Shown here: positions 49,445 through 58,631 of the stretch, piece by piece
Layout: each line of letters opens with the position of its first letter
Position numbering within the stretch: position 1 is the first letter of the stretch
Source: Stigonema ocellatum SAG 48.90 = DSM 106950
Lineage (GTDB): Bacteria > Cyanobacteriota > Cyanobacteriia > Cyanobacteriales > Nostocaceae
Direction of reading: 5' to 3'
DNA: 64,000 bases
Assembly: GCA_016903675.1 (NCBI GenBank)
Contig: JADQBA010000038.1
Coordinates: 1-64,000 of the forward strand
The notes under the pieces: model-generated
Told to the model about the DNA's origin: nothing
What the model saw: only the letters and a program-made list of their open reading frames with translations
The model's database searches: none
Translations under genes and position numbers: made by a program

Positions 49445-52015
49445 GTGACCCAGGAATTTCACATTTCCGTAACCCCAGTAGGGCAAAATGACTACTTGGT
49501 GCGGACGGAACAAGTCGCGCCTGGGGTGCCATTGGCAGAAGAACTGGTGAATTGGCCTGTGGCTGACTGGTTGACAGCGGCTGGGCATCTGATGAATGAC
49601 CCTTTGAAGTCAGTGTTACAGGGGGATGTGATCGCAAGAAACTCTGTCAACTTGGTGGCTTTGGGTCAGCAACTCTATAACGCACTGTTTCAAGGCACTC
49701 TCAGAGATAGTTGGATTACAGCGCAAGGAATAGCCCAAAACCACCAACAGGTACTACGCTTACGCTTAGGGTTAAAAGACACTCGATTAGCGCGTCTGCC
49801 TTGGGAAGTGATGCATTTTGGCGATCGCCCAGTAGCAACAGGAGCTTATATTGCTTTTTCTCGCTACCAAAGTGGTATTAGTGGAGCATCTCGTCTGCCA
49901 TCGACAAACATGCCAGTACCACTGGATGAAGGTGGCATAAGGGTACTGATGGCCATGGCTTCCCCCACCGATCAAGTCCGTCTTTCACTACTCAAACAAG
50001 AAGCTATTAAACTCCAAGCAGAACTCCATTATCTTGAAGGCGGCAATTATCTGCCACAAATTCAACTGACGCTGCTAGAGCAACCAGGGCGGGAAGAATT
50101 GACACAAGCCTTAGAACAAGGACGATACCACGTTCTGCATTATTCAGGCCATAGTAACTTAGGTCCTAATGGCGGCGAGATTTATCTTGTCAGTAGCAGA
50201 ACTGGCTTAACGGAAACCTTAAGTGGCGATGATTTGGCAGGCTTGCTTGTCAATAATAACATCCAAATGGCAGTCTTTAACTCCTGCTTAGGAGCATACG
50301 CACCAACTTCAGACACCATAGCAGACACAGGCGAACGCAATCTCACAGAAAGTTTGGTGAAGCGGGGCATTAGGAGCGTTTTGGCCATGTCAGAACGCAT
50401 CCCTGAGGATGTGGCGCTGACGCTGACACAATTGTTCTACCGCAACCTCGCTCGGGGATATGCGGTGGATCTGTGCGTGAGTCGGATGCGCCAAGGATTG
50501 GTTACATCCTATGGTGCTCACCAAATGTACTGGGCGTTACCGATTTTGTATCTCCAACCAGAATTTGACGGTTATTTAAGCCCAGAGATTTATTTACATC
50601 AAAGTATGGAATTACTCAACGAGTACGATTCCACTTTCAGGAAAACGTCAACGATGTACGCTGCTGCCGATGATGTGGATATGCCTTTACCAATAGAAGA
50701 TATCATATCTTCTCCTTTGGCAAGAGATTCTTCTGAGCTTGACTGGCTGGGCGAAGATACTTGGGGCGACCTCGTTGATGAAATTGAGTATGATGACCCA
50801 ACCTATGCAGAGGATTCTGCTATTGTTTCAGATCTGTTTCGCCAGCTAGATAACTCATCATCTGGAACTGAGCAATCTCATATGACTGCTGAACTGGTTG
50901 AAGAGGTTGGGGAAGATAATATTTATGGGAGAGAGGTTTTAGGGGATATAGGTTCCCAAGAGGGTACTCTTGGAATGTGGACAGGAGTCCCAACACCTGC
51001 ACAATATGGTAGAGACAACGATGCATCGCGGCGTGAGTTGCCCAAAGGCAGCGAAGCCAATGGTGGGGAGGCTGAGAATTTGTCACAAAACTGGGAAAAC
51101 TCAGACGTATCCTCATTATACTCATCTACTACCCCATCACAACGAGCTATACTAAGACGTCGGATCAGACGCAATCTGGGGTCGATTTTTGGGATTGTGG
51201 GATTGAGCGCAGCAGCAGCTATTGTTGGGTTAAATTGGTGGCAAAATCGCCAGATATCAATCCCTGACATTCCCACTTTACCCGAACAGTCTCCATCTAG
51301 CCCAAATTCTCCTCAAGTCAATTTAAAGACAGATGCCACTGGAATTGTCACCGCATATGCCACTGAAAAATTAAGTAAGGGTGACTTGCCTGACGGGCTT
51401 AGTGCTGTGGAAGAACTACTTACCCGTGGTGCACTTAATAACGCTCAAGCCGCCCTAACACTAGTTTCCAACTCCCAAGCCAACGATCCATCTGTCAACT
51501 TTTTCAAGGGGCGATTAGCGTGGCAGTTTGTCCAGACTGGAGAGAAAAAATACAGCGTTGATGATGCCCGTCGTTACTGGGAAAGTGCCGTGAAAGCTCA
51601 ACCAGACTCGCCGTTGTACACAAACGCTTTGGGGTTTGCGTACTATGCAGAAGGCAATCTGAATCGAGCCAATGAATCTTGGTTCAAGGCTTTGAATTTA
51701 GCTGTCAAACAGCAGAGTATAACCAGCACTAACACAGCAATAGCCTCTTTGCCACCACCAAGACACGATGCTTTAACTGCCTATGCTGGGTTAGCGCTGG
51801 GGATGTATAAAACAGCAGATTCTCAACCTGCTGCGAAACGAGAGCAATATCTTAAGGAAGCAATTAAGCTGCGTCAAATGGTAGTCAAAGATGATCCAGT
51901 CAATTTCCAACTGAATCAATTAAGTAAAAATTGGCTATGGACGGACGAGGCAATGAGAGATTGGCGATCGCTCCTCCAGCTAAATAGTGAAAGTAGAGCA
52001 ACAGCCCATCAATAG
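49445..52015 (+). CDS. hetF: HetF, CHAT-domain protein for heterocyst differentiation
   Basis: The 856-residue protein begins TQEFHISVTPVGQNDYLVRTEQVAPGVPLAEE, typical of HetF. The caspase-like CHAT domain has His236 (HYSGHSN) and Cys281 (FNSCLGA); the Nostoc homologue needs its catalytic Cys for heterocyst formation. A low-complexity acidic linker follows (about 390-560), then one membrane helix (about 577-597) and TPR-like repeats near the end. HetF limits HetR levels in vegetative cells in known strains. The GTG start has AGGAGG 12 bases upstream. Confidence 0.9.
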   Translation: MTQEFHISVTPVGQNDYLVRTEQVAPGVPLAEELVNWPVADWLTAAGHLMNDPLKSVLQGDVIARNSVNLVALGQQLYNALFQGTLRDSWITAQGIAQNHQQVLRLRLGLKDTRLARLPWEVMHFGDRPVATGAYIAFSRYQSGISGASRLPSTNMPVPLDEGGIRVLMAMASPTDQVRLSLLKQEAIKLQAELHYLEGGNYLPQIQLTLLEQPGREELTQALEQGRYHVLHYSGHSNLGPNGGEIYLVSSRTGLTETLSGDDLAGLLVNNNIQMAVFNSCLGAYAPTSDTIADTGERNLTESLVKRGIRSVLAMSERIPEDVALTLTQLFYRNLARGYAVDLCVSRMRQGLVTSYGAHQMYWALPILYLQPEFDGYLSPEIYLHQSMELLNEYDSTFRKTSTMYAAADDVDMPLPIEDIISSPLARDSSELDWLGEDTWGDLVDEIEYDDPTYAEDSAIVSDLFRQLDNSSSGTEQSHMTAELVEEVGEDNIYGREVLGDIGSQEGTLGMWTGVPTPAQYGRDNDASRRELPKGSEANGGEAENLSQNWENSDVSSLYSSTTPSQRAILRRRIRRNLGSIFGIVGLSAAAAIVGLNWWQNRQISIPDIPTLPEQSPSSPNSPQVNLKTDATGIVTAYATEKLSKGDLPDGLSAVEELLTRGALNNAQAALTLVSNSQANDPSVNFFKGRLAWQFVQTGEKKYSVDDARRYWESAVKAQPDSPLYTNALGFAYYAEGNLNRANESWFKALNLAVKQQSITSTNTAIASLPPPRHDALTAYAGLALGMYKTADSQPAAKREQYLKEAIKLRQMVVKDDPVNFQLNQLSKNWLWTDEAMRDWRSLLQLNSESRATAHQ

Positions 52016-52067
52016 AAATTAAAAATCAAAAATTGTTTTATGTCAATGGAGGTAAATATTCTGACTG

Positions 52068-52099
52068 CTTCTAGACGTGTTAACATTCACGTTTAGAAG
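52068..52099 (+). terminator. Inverted repeat after hetF
   Basis: CTTCTAGACGTG (52068-52079) faces CACGTTTAGAAG (52088-52099), 53 bases after the hetF stop. There is no clear U-run, so it is a possible rho-independent-like terminator or RNA-stabilising hairpin. Confidence 0.35.
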
Positions 52100-52130
52100 T
52101 GCATTTATACTCACTCAAGATTCATTGATT

Positions 52131-52391
52131 ATGATTTTCCAAGAATTACAAATAGGCGACTACTTTCGCATACCTGGTATAAGTGCCAGGTGCGTGTATA
52201 GAAAGGCAAACAGTTCCCAATGCAGTACTAACACTCTCCTGCAACCGATTCGACCAGGAACAACAGCGATACTCCCTCTCTTGCAACCGATTCGCCCAGA
52301 AACAACAGTCATACAACTTACTCATACAGAAATTAAAAACTATTTTGCGGCAAAGCAAGAGGATATCAATTCCCTTCGGGAAAAAAGGTAA
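52131..52391 (+). CDS. Small hypothetical protein with an internal duplication
   Basis: The 86-residue protein begins MIFQELQIGDYFRIPG, like a family of small cyanobacterial beta proteins. The middle holds a duplicated block (LLQPIRPGTTAI / LLQPIRPETTVI), seen at DNA level as CTGCAACCGATTCG repeated. The ATG at 52131 is chosen; an upstream frame from 52077 adds nothing conserved. Function unknown. Confidence 0.55.
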   Translation: MIFQELQIGDYFRIPGISARCVYRKANSSQCSTNTLLQPIRPGTTAILPLLQPIRPETTVIQLTHTEIKNYFAAKQEDINSLREKR

Positions 52392-52592
52392 TGACCACGA
52401 CGAACACCACATCGAAGAATAACTCGATCCAGCTTGCATGACGCTCTCTTTCAGCATCACTAGTCACACACAGTCGTGGTCTTCTCCACCTACTAGCCGC
52501 TACCTTAATTTGTCCTTTCTGCGAATTAGTCATTAGTCATTGAGGATTGTTGGTTGTTGGTTGTTATAGTAACCACTAACCACTAACTACTA

Positions 52593-52850
52593 TCAAACAA
52601 AGGTCTGATCAATGTAGCACCACTGCCAGTCCTCACCAGGTTCAATAGATTTCACAATCGGATGGTTGGTTGCGTGGAAATGCTTAGTAGCATGTTTGTT
52701 TTTTGACGAATCACAGCAGCCCACGTGACCGCAAATCAGGCATTCGCGTAGATGCACCCACCGATCGCCCATCTTGAGACATTCTTCACAACCGTTAGCG
52801 CTGGGTGTAACTTCCCGAATCTGATTGAGATGCGTACAGTTTTTACTCAT
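52593..52850 (-). CDS. UBP-type zinc-finger domain protein
   Basis: The 85-residue protein is essentially one ZnF-UBP domain: Cys5/His7, CEEC (21-24), CLICGHVGCCDSS (37-49) and HATKHFHATNHPIV, with GEDWQWCYIDQ at the end. In eukaryotes this fold binds the ubiquitin C-terminus; in bacteria its ligand is unknown. It lies 140 bases downstream of the alcohol dehydrogenase on the same strand. Confidence 0.9.
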   Translation of the reverse strand: MSKNCTHLNQIREVTPSANGCEECLKMGDRWVHLRECLICGHVGCCDSSKNKHATKHFHATNHPIVKSIEPGEDWQWCYIDQTFV

Positions 52851-52989
52851 AAAATCCTCTTGCTTACCAATCCAGAATTACAACCCAGAGTAACGCGGAT
52901 AACGTGCGCAATAATTATTTGCGTTCATCTGCGTACCCTACGGGAAGCCGCCCAAAGGGCGTCTACATCTGCGGTTGAAAATCTCAAAA

Positions 52990-54027
52990 TTAAGGTCGCA
53001 CCATGACCTTAATTGCTTGCCTTTTATCCATCGCCGCGTACCCACCTGGGACGCCATTGAGGTCAACGGAAAGATCCAGGACAGGGGAAGGGTCAAGTTT
53101 ACCCGCCACAACGTCAGTAAGTAATTCAGGAATGTAGGCACGGGCTGGTGCCACTCCACCGCGCAGCATCACATTGGAAAAGAACATCTTTGACAGATTG
53201 ATTGTCTCACTACCGTGAGGGACTCCAACATAGCCAACTGCTCCACCAGGACGAGTAATTGAGATCGCCGTATCCATAGACGACTCACTACCAACACATT
53301 CCAGCACCGACTCTGCACCGCCCTTGGTCATCTCCAACACTTCACTAACTGCCTGCTCATCTTTACTTGTCACCACATCGGTAGCCCCAAAGTGCCGCGC
53401 AATTTCCAAACGCTTCTCGTGACGACCAAGGATGATAATGCGTTCTGCGCCCAATCGCTTTGCCGCTAGTACGCCACACAGCCCAACAGCACCATCGCCA
53501 ATGACCGCCACGGTACCTCCTCGCCGCACTCCTGCTGAAACTGCTGCGTGATGACCAGTTGACATGACATCGGTGAGCGGTAGAATTTTGGTGAGCATGG
53601 CATCATCGCCCTCGACCTCCTTGGGAACGGTGACGAGGGTACCGTCAGCAAACGGCGCGAGTACAGCCTCTGCCTGTCCACCGTCATTGGACTCTCCGCC
53701 CCAAAAGCCGCCCTGGACGCAGGAAGTTTGCAAGCCCTTGCCGCAGAATTCGCAGCTGCCGTCGGAAAAAGCAAAGGGAGCAAGTACGCGATCGCCTTTT
53801 TTGATATTGCGGACTTCGGAACCCACTTCCTCCACTATGCCCATCCACTCATGACCAGTGCGCCACCCTGGTTTCCAATTATCTAACCCACGGTAGAACC
53901 ACAAATCTGAACCACAGATGCAGGCATGAGTGATCCGCACAATGGCATCAGTAGGCTGTTTAATGACAGGATCAGGAACATTCTCAACTCTCACATCACC
54001 TGTGCCGTGATAAACGGTTGCTCGCAT
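52990..54027 (-). CDS. Zinc-dependent alcohol dehydrogenase family protein
   Basis: This is a 345-residue MDR enzyme. The catalytic zinc ligands are Cys38 (CICGSD) and His59-Glu60 (GHEW). Structural-zinc cysteines occur at 92, 95 and 103 (CEFCGKGLQTSC). The NAD(P) loop is AVIGDGAVGLCGVLAAKRLGA. The fourth structural cysteine is not in the usual place, so zinc binding may be partial. Closest in feel to IMP/alcohol-dehydrogenase-like proteins. Substrate unknown. Confidence 0.88.
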   Translation of the reverse strand: MRATVYHGTGDVRVENVPDPVIKQPTDAIVRITHACICGSDLWFYRGLDNWKPGWRTGHEWMGIVEEVGSEVRNIKKGDRVLAPFAFSDGSCEFCGKGLQTSCVQGGFWGGESNDGGQAEAVLAPFADGTLVTVPKEVEGDDAMLTKILPLTDVMSTGHHAAVSAGVRRGGTVAVIGDGAVGLCGVLAAKRLGAERIIILGRHEKRLEIARHFGATDVVTSKDEQAVSEVLEMTKGGAESVLECVGSESSMDTAISITRPGGAVGYVGVPHGSETINLSKMFFSNVMLRGGVAPARAYIPELLTDVVAGKLDPSPVLDLSVDLNGVPGGYAAMDKRQAIKVMVRP

Positions 54028-54132
54028 TACTCTTACCTTAAGAATTATTTTTTGTTACATCTTACTCAAAACACTCAAAATCATATTGAACTATTGCCAA
54101 TATTGACATACACCCTGAGACTGAAGTCTGGG

Positions 54133-54272
54133 GTTAGTTAGGAGTTAGGAGTTAGGAGTTATGAGTTATGAGTTAGGAGTTAGGAGTTAGGAGTTAGGAG
54201 TTATGAGTTATGAGTTAGGAGTTATTAGTTATGAGTTATGAGTTAATTCATAATTCATAATTCATAATTCAT
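54133..54272. repeat. AGTTAGG / AGTTATG heptamer array
   Basis: About fifteen heptamers (GAGTTAGGAGTTATG type) are followed by five AATTCAT units. This is an STRR in the gap between the ADH and the ABC importer genes. Confidence 0.85.
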
Positions 54273-54280
54273 AATTCATA

Positions 54281-55321
54281 TCACACCCTACCCAGTTTGT
54301 CGAGGGCTAGGGTGATGGGCTTGCGATCTACGATCTGATTGAGATCAGGTTCTTTACCCTTTAACAACCCTAGCGACTTCATCCTGGAAATTGTATAGGT
54401 GAGCCGTTTGTCTTCAATTCCATCATTGACAGGGAAAACCTGATGCTTCCCCAAAAGTAAATCATAGGTATTTTCGATCGCGCTGGCGTCGAAGCCAGTG
54501 GTCTTAGCCGCAATCCTGATGGTGTCGGCTTTATTTTGGTACATAAATCTGTGCGCTTGGATCAAAGCAGTCAGGTAGCGGACGGCGAGGTCGGAGTTTT
54601 TTGCTAGCCAGTCTTTGCGTACTAAGTAAGAGCCATAGTAATATTCTGGCTCGACTTTATGCAAATCAACGAGTACATGAAACCTCGAATCGCGTTTGAG
54701 TATCTCCGAAACTTGCTCGGTCTGAAGGATAGCAGATTCAATTTGTCCAGCTAGCAGTGCTTGAATATAGCTTGGTGGGGAGATCGGAATATATTGTACG
54801 TCCTGGGGTGTCAATTTGGCGCTTTGAAGCACCATGCGAGTCATTATCTCGCGGAATGCGCCGATATCTTGGACACCAACTTTCTTACCACGCAAGTCCG
54901 CTACCGACTTAATTGTCTTGGGCGTGACCATCGAAACGGTGAGTCGGTTAGCATAAGTGCCTACGATCGCCACGTCACCACCTGCTATTGCAGCACTGAT
55001 GACAGGCTCAAAGCTCGATCCGCCGATAGCGATGTCATTAGCAACCAATGCTTGTACAACTTTTACCGCCGAGTCCAAGTTTTTGATAGTAATGTTCAAG
55101 CCTTGCTGCTTGAAGAACCCCAAGTCCTGAGCGATCGCCACATCAACGTTCGCAAAACTAGTTTTAAGAGTTGGTAAACCGATCTCGATTGTTGTCGGTG
55201 TGAGTGAAGACTCCAACTTAGTCGTGTCCCCCGAAGGTACCTTTCCACAAGCGATCACAAATATCGCAGACAATATGGTGAGAAGAAAGAAGACAGCAAT
55301 TACTCGCAGCCGTCGTTGCAT
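54281..55321 (-). CDS. ABC importer substrate-binding lipoprotein (SsuA/NMT1-like)
   Basis: The 346-residue protein has a hydrophobic signal ending in FVIACGK, so Cys25 is the lipobox cysteine. The mature part is NMT1-like: IEIGLPTLKTSFANVDVAIAQDLGFFKQQGLNI and DLRGKKVGVQDIGAF. This family binds sulfonates, nitrate or pyrimidine precursors. The last gene of the operon, it begins nine bases after the permease stop and ends just before the heptamer array. Confidence 0.87.
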   Translation of the reverse strand: MQRRLRVIAVFFLLTILSAIFVIACGKVPSGDTTKLESSLTPTTIEIGLPTLKTSFANVDVAIAQDLGFFKQQGLNITIKNLDSAVKVVQALVANDIAIGGSSFEPVISAAIAGGDVAIVGTYANRLTVSMVTPKTIKSVADLRGKKVGVQDIGAFREIMTRMVLQSAKLTPQDVQYIPISPPSYIQALLAGQIESAILQTEQVSEILKRDSRFHVLVDLHKVEPEYYYGSYLVRKDWLAKNSDLAVRYLTALIQAHRFMYQNKADTIRIAAKTTGFDASAIENTYDLLLGKHQVFPVNDGIEDKRLTYTISRMKSLGLLKGKEPDLNQIVDRKPITLALDKLGRV

Positions 55322-55330
55322 GAGAACCTC

Positions 55331-56221
55331 CTAGTTACGCTGATGACGCCAAGGGGAAATGTGTGCTTCTGCCATGGATAGTAGTGCGGTGCTGACAATA
55401 CCAAGTACCATCAGCACAACAACAGGTACAAAGACACGCGCTGTCTGAAAAGAATGGGCATTGGAGACAATCAGATATCCCAGCCCCGAAACAGCGGTGT
55501 AAAACTCAGCAACAATGACACCAACTAGCGCCCGACCTATTGCTAGACGAATTCCGGTCATGACGAAAGGCATTGCTGATGGGAGCACTAAGTCTATCCA
55601 GAGTCGATATTCTGTTGAGCAAAACGAGTTTGCAACCTCAACCAATTGAGGATCTACCTCGCGCACACCACTCCTTGTATTGATTAATACCGGAAATATT
55701 GTGAACAGCATTACCACGACTACCTTGGCTGGTGTACCAAATCCGAACCACAAGACGAGGATTGGTACTAGGGCGACAATAGGGGTGACATAGAGTGCCG
55801 TAATCGGGATATCCAACAGCGCAGCTACCACCGTACTACGACCAGTAATCAAGCCAAGGGCTATGCCAACAAGCGTACCCGATACAAATCCTGTCATAAG
55901 TACAGTGACGCTCTGGCTCAAAGCCAATGGGAGTGTACCGTCGGTAATCATGTCTATTGTGGCTTGGGCGATTGCGGTTGGATAGGTAACAAGGATCGGA
56001 TTGTTAGTCCGCCCATACCATTCCCAAAGCAAGAGAATAACAAGCAGCGACACACCACGGAGGTACCACAGCAAGCGTCTGCTCAAAGTTATATCTACAC
56101 GCCGGTTAGCTTTAAGTTGGTACCAAGTCACCTTGGTTGGGGTAGGATTAAATACCGATTTCTTCAATCGCATTTTTTGACTAATTGTAATTTCTGACTT
56201 GGTGTTCCACATGACTACCAT
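55331..56221 (-). CDS. ABC importer permease (SsuC/TauC-like)
   Basis: This is a 296-residue membrane protein with five to six predicted helices and the cytoplasmic coupling motif near NSFCSTEYRLWIDLVLPSAMPFVMTGIRLAIGRALVGVIVAE (EAA-like loop). The ATG at 56221 is chosen (GGGAAG about seven bases upstream); it overlaps the ATPase gene by 41 bases. A later ATG at 56173 is possible. Nothing fixes the substrate. Confidence 0.85.
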   Translation of the reverse strand: MVVMWNTKSEITISQKMRLKKSVFNPTPTKVTWYQLKANRRVDITLSRRLLWYLRGVSLLVILLLWEWYGRTNNPILVTYPTAIAQATIDMITDGTLPLALSQSVTVLMTGFVSGTLVGIALGLITGRSTVVAALLDIPITALYVTPIVALVPILVLWFGFGTPAKVVVVMLFTIFPVLINTRSGVREVDPQLVEVANSFCSTEYRLWIDLVLPSAMPFVMTGIRLAIGRALVGVIVAEFYTAVSGLGYLIVSNAHSFQTARVFVPVVVLMVLGIVSTALLSMAEAHISPWRHQRN

Positions 56222-56972
56222 GTAGCGCTTCCCATAAGTGACGCCGTAGCTGTGGATATGCTGGATGAAACCGGATATCTTGGGGAGTGCGCGGACGGGG
56301 TATCGGTACATCCACTTCTAGACACACTCGACCTGGTGTACCGCACAGCACCACAATCCGATCACCCAGTAAGATGGCTTCGTCGAGGTCATGGGTCACG
56401 AGAATTGCTGTCGTTTTGCAGTGCTGTGGGTCTTCCCACAGTTGTACTAGTTGGTCTTGGAGCATTTCGCGTGTAATTGCATCAACCGCGCTAAACGGCT
56501 CGTCCAGCAAGAGTACCTCAGGTTGAACTGCCAAGGCGCGTGCAATACCAACGCGCTGTTGCATTCCGCCTGAGAGTTCGTAGGGGTAGCACTGAGCATA
56601 CTCCGACAAACCCATAACCTTAAGCAGGCGCATGACAGTGCCATCCCGATCGCGACGACCTTGGACTGATAACCCATACTCAATATTCCCTCGTACAGTT
56701 TTCCAAGGAAAAAGACCAAAGTGTTGGAAAATCATCGCCATCTGAGGATTGGGGCTGGTAATCGCTACACCATCGAGGAGAATATGACCACAGCGTAACG
56801 GTATTAAGCCAGCCACTGCTCGGAGCAAGGTAGTTTTGCCGCAGCCTGATGACCCAACAATGCACAGTAGGTCATGTTCGTGTAGGGATAGTGAAATATC
56901 TTGTACTACTAACCGTTTGCCAAAGGCGATCGCTACTTGGTTTAGAAGTATCTTGGGAGTGCATGAACTCAT
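56181..56972 (-). CDS. ABC importer ATP-binding protein (SsuB/TauB-like)
   Basis: This 263-residue ATPase has Walker A GSSGCGKTT (40-48), signature LSGGMQQR, Walker B LLLDEPFSAVD and switch VTHDLDEA. The SsuB/TauB/NrtD group is supported by the order ATPase-permease-lipoprotein on the minus strand. First gene of that operon. A 490-base gap lies upstream. Confidence 0.9.
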   Translation of the reverse strand: MSSCTPKILLNQVAIAFGKRLVVQDISLSLHEHDLLCIVGSSGCGKTTLLRAVAGLIPLRCGHILLDGVAITSPNPQMAMIFQHFGLFPWKTVRGNIEYGLSVQGRRDRDGTVMRLLKVMGLSEYAQCYPYELSGGMQQRVGIARALAVQPEVLLLDEPFSAVDAITREMLQDQLVQLWEDPQHCKTTAILVTHDLDEAILLGDRIVVLCGTPGRVCLEVDVPIPRPRTPQDIRFHPAYPQLRRHLWEALHGSHVEHQVRNYN

Positions 56973-57462
56973 GCCTGATCCCTTCTGAATCCATAAGAGT
57001 ACAGCTTCCGGTTGCTCACCTGAGCAAAAACCTTTCTGTTTGAATAGACGACACTGGCTACTCCCAAGGCAGAGAGATTACAAGTGTTTGTTAGTGCGTT
57101 GTATATTTTATCTAATAGATTGATCATACGCTGATAGTAGATGCATGTAAGAGGTTTTAGCTTGACCTCAATCCCTAATTTTTCAGAAAACAAGTGTTAC
57201 ACATAGGAGTGAAAATGCCCCGGAAACTCTGATGGGGCTTAATTATAAATCTAGTTTTTGGACATATTTACTCTTTTAGAAGCATTTTTAATATTTTCTA
57301 ATACTTTAATAATTCTTGCAAGTAGGTTTTCTCAGTTAAAAATTAATTTTTCTTAAAGAAATGGTTTTGAATGCTGTATTTTTTTGTTTACAAAGATATC
57401 AATTCATATGATAATCTGAATGTAGTTCATTGTTTACAGGGACTTCAGTTTTCAGGAATTTG
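56973..57462. other. Divergent intergenic region between the ABC importer and the PstS-like gene
   Basis: This is AT-rich in its right half and should carry promoters for both directions. Nothing resembling a riboswitch or known operator was found by eye. Confidence 0.35.
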
Positions 57463-58629
57463 ATGAATAGTAACGAATCTGATAATCAAAAAACTCTGGA
57501 TTGTATCCACTGTGGCTACAATGCAAATCCTGTTGGAGCTAAACGCTGTCAGAAGTGCGGTAAGCATCTTGTTATCTCTTCCATACCCACCGACAACAGA
57601 ATTGGCAAATTTGATTTTGCCCCTTACGTGTTTTTACTGCTTATAGCTCTAGTTTTTTTGATTTTTGGTTGGTTCGGTTACTATTACGGGCGGGAGTACC
57701 GAATGCTAACAACCAGTAGCAATCTTAATAGTTCCTCTGACAAAAGTTCCTCCGACAGTGGTTCCTCTGATATCCGACTCTACAATTCAATAAAGGAGGT
57801 TCCGAAGGTACCAGAAGGAACATTTAATTACGGTGGTGCTGTCCTCTTTGCATCTATAACTGCTAGCGGCGCACATCAGGCTATGACAAATGCACATCCA
57901 GGTTTTTATCTAGTTTACACTGAACCTGCGTATGGTAATCCTGGTAACAGCAGGAGTGTCACTATGCTGTTGAATGGTGAATTAAGCTTTGCTCAGATAG
58001 GTCTACCTCTTACAGATATTGAATACAGCAAAGCAAAAGAGCGTGGCTTTAACTTAGAGCAAGTACCAGTGGCTATCGATGCAATTGTCGCCTTCACCCA
58101 TCGAGATTTGTCCATTCCTGGGCTTTCAGTAGATCAACTCCAGGATATTTACAAGGGTAAAATCACCAACTGGAGACAGCTAGGAGGACCAAATTTGCCG
58201 ATAGTACCTTTCGCCAGACCTAAAGTTGCCACTTTATTGCATGTGCTTCTCGGTCCAGAAGTCAATCAAGTCAGTCCTAGGGTGCAGTACATCCGGGATT
58301 ACACTGATGCTATTCGTCAGGTCGCGTCTACGCCTGGAGCTATTTCTTTTGGTGGAAGTGGACCACTTGTTGGTCAACAAATGATCCGTTCCCTCCCTTT
58401 AGCTAAAGTCGATTCCCAGAAATACGTACAACCCTTCATAGATGAAGGCAAGCGGATCAATGCTGCCGCCATGAAAGATGGTACTTACCCTATGATCCGA
58501 CGTCTATATATTGCTATTCGTCGCGATGGGAAAATTGACGAGCAGGCTGGAGTTGCCTACACCAATATGTTACTGTCTAAAGAAGGTCAGCAGTTCGTTG
58601 AAAAGGCAGGGTTCCTGCCCTTGCGATAG
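57463..58629 (+). CDS. Zinc-ribbon, membrane-anchored PstS-like substrate-binding protein
   Basis: The 388-residue protein opens with a zinc ribbon (CIHCGYNANPVGAKRCQKCG), then one membrane helix (about 45-65), a Ser/Asp-rich linker (SSDKSSSDSGSSD), then a PBP_like_2 domain: GGAVLFASITASGAHQAM, VDQLQDIYKGKITNWRQLGG and FGGSGPLVG. The ribbon would be cytoplasmic and the binding domain periplasmic. The ATG at 57463 has AGGAA five bases upstream. Confidence 0.85.
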   Translation: MNSNESDNQKTLDCIHCGYNANPVGAKRCQKCGKHLVISSIPTDNRIGKFDFAPYVFLLLIALVFLIFGWFGYYYGREYRMLTTSSNLNSSSDKSSSDSGSSDIRLYNSIKEVPKVPEGTFNYGGAVLFASITASGAHQAMTNAHPGFYLVYTEPAYGNPGNSRSVTMLLNGELSFAQIGLPLTDIEYSKAKERGFNLEQVPVAIDAIVAFTHRDLSIPGLSVDQLQDIYKGKITNWRQLGGPNLPIVPFARPKVATLLHVLLGPEVNQVSPRVQYIRDYTDAIRQVASTPGAISFGGSGPLVGQQMIRSLPLAKVDSQKYVQPFIDEGKRINAAAMKDGTYPMIRRLYIAIRRDGKIDEQAGVAYTNMLLSKEGQQFVEKAGFLPLR

Positions 58630-58631
58630 CT

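Noticed and set aside
53564..53854. Plus-strand open frame opposite the alcohol dehydrogenase
   Set aside because: It is a shadow of the real minus-strand gene, with no family and no start signal.
54761..55177. 138-codon plus-strand frame opposite the substrate-binding lipoprotein
   Set aside because: It lies wholly inside a well-supported gene on the other strand and its product looks random.
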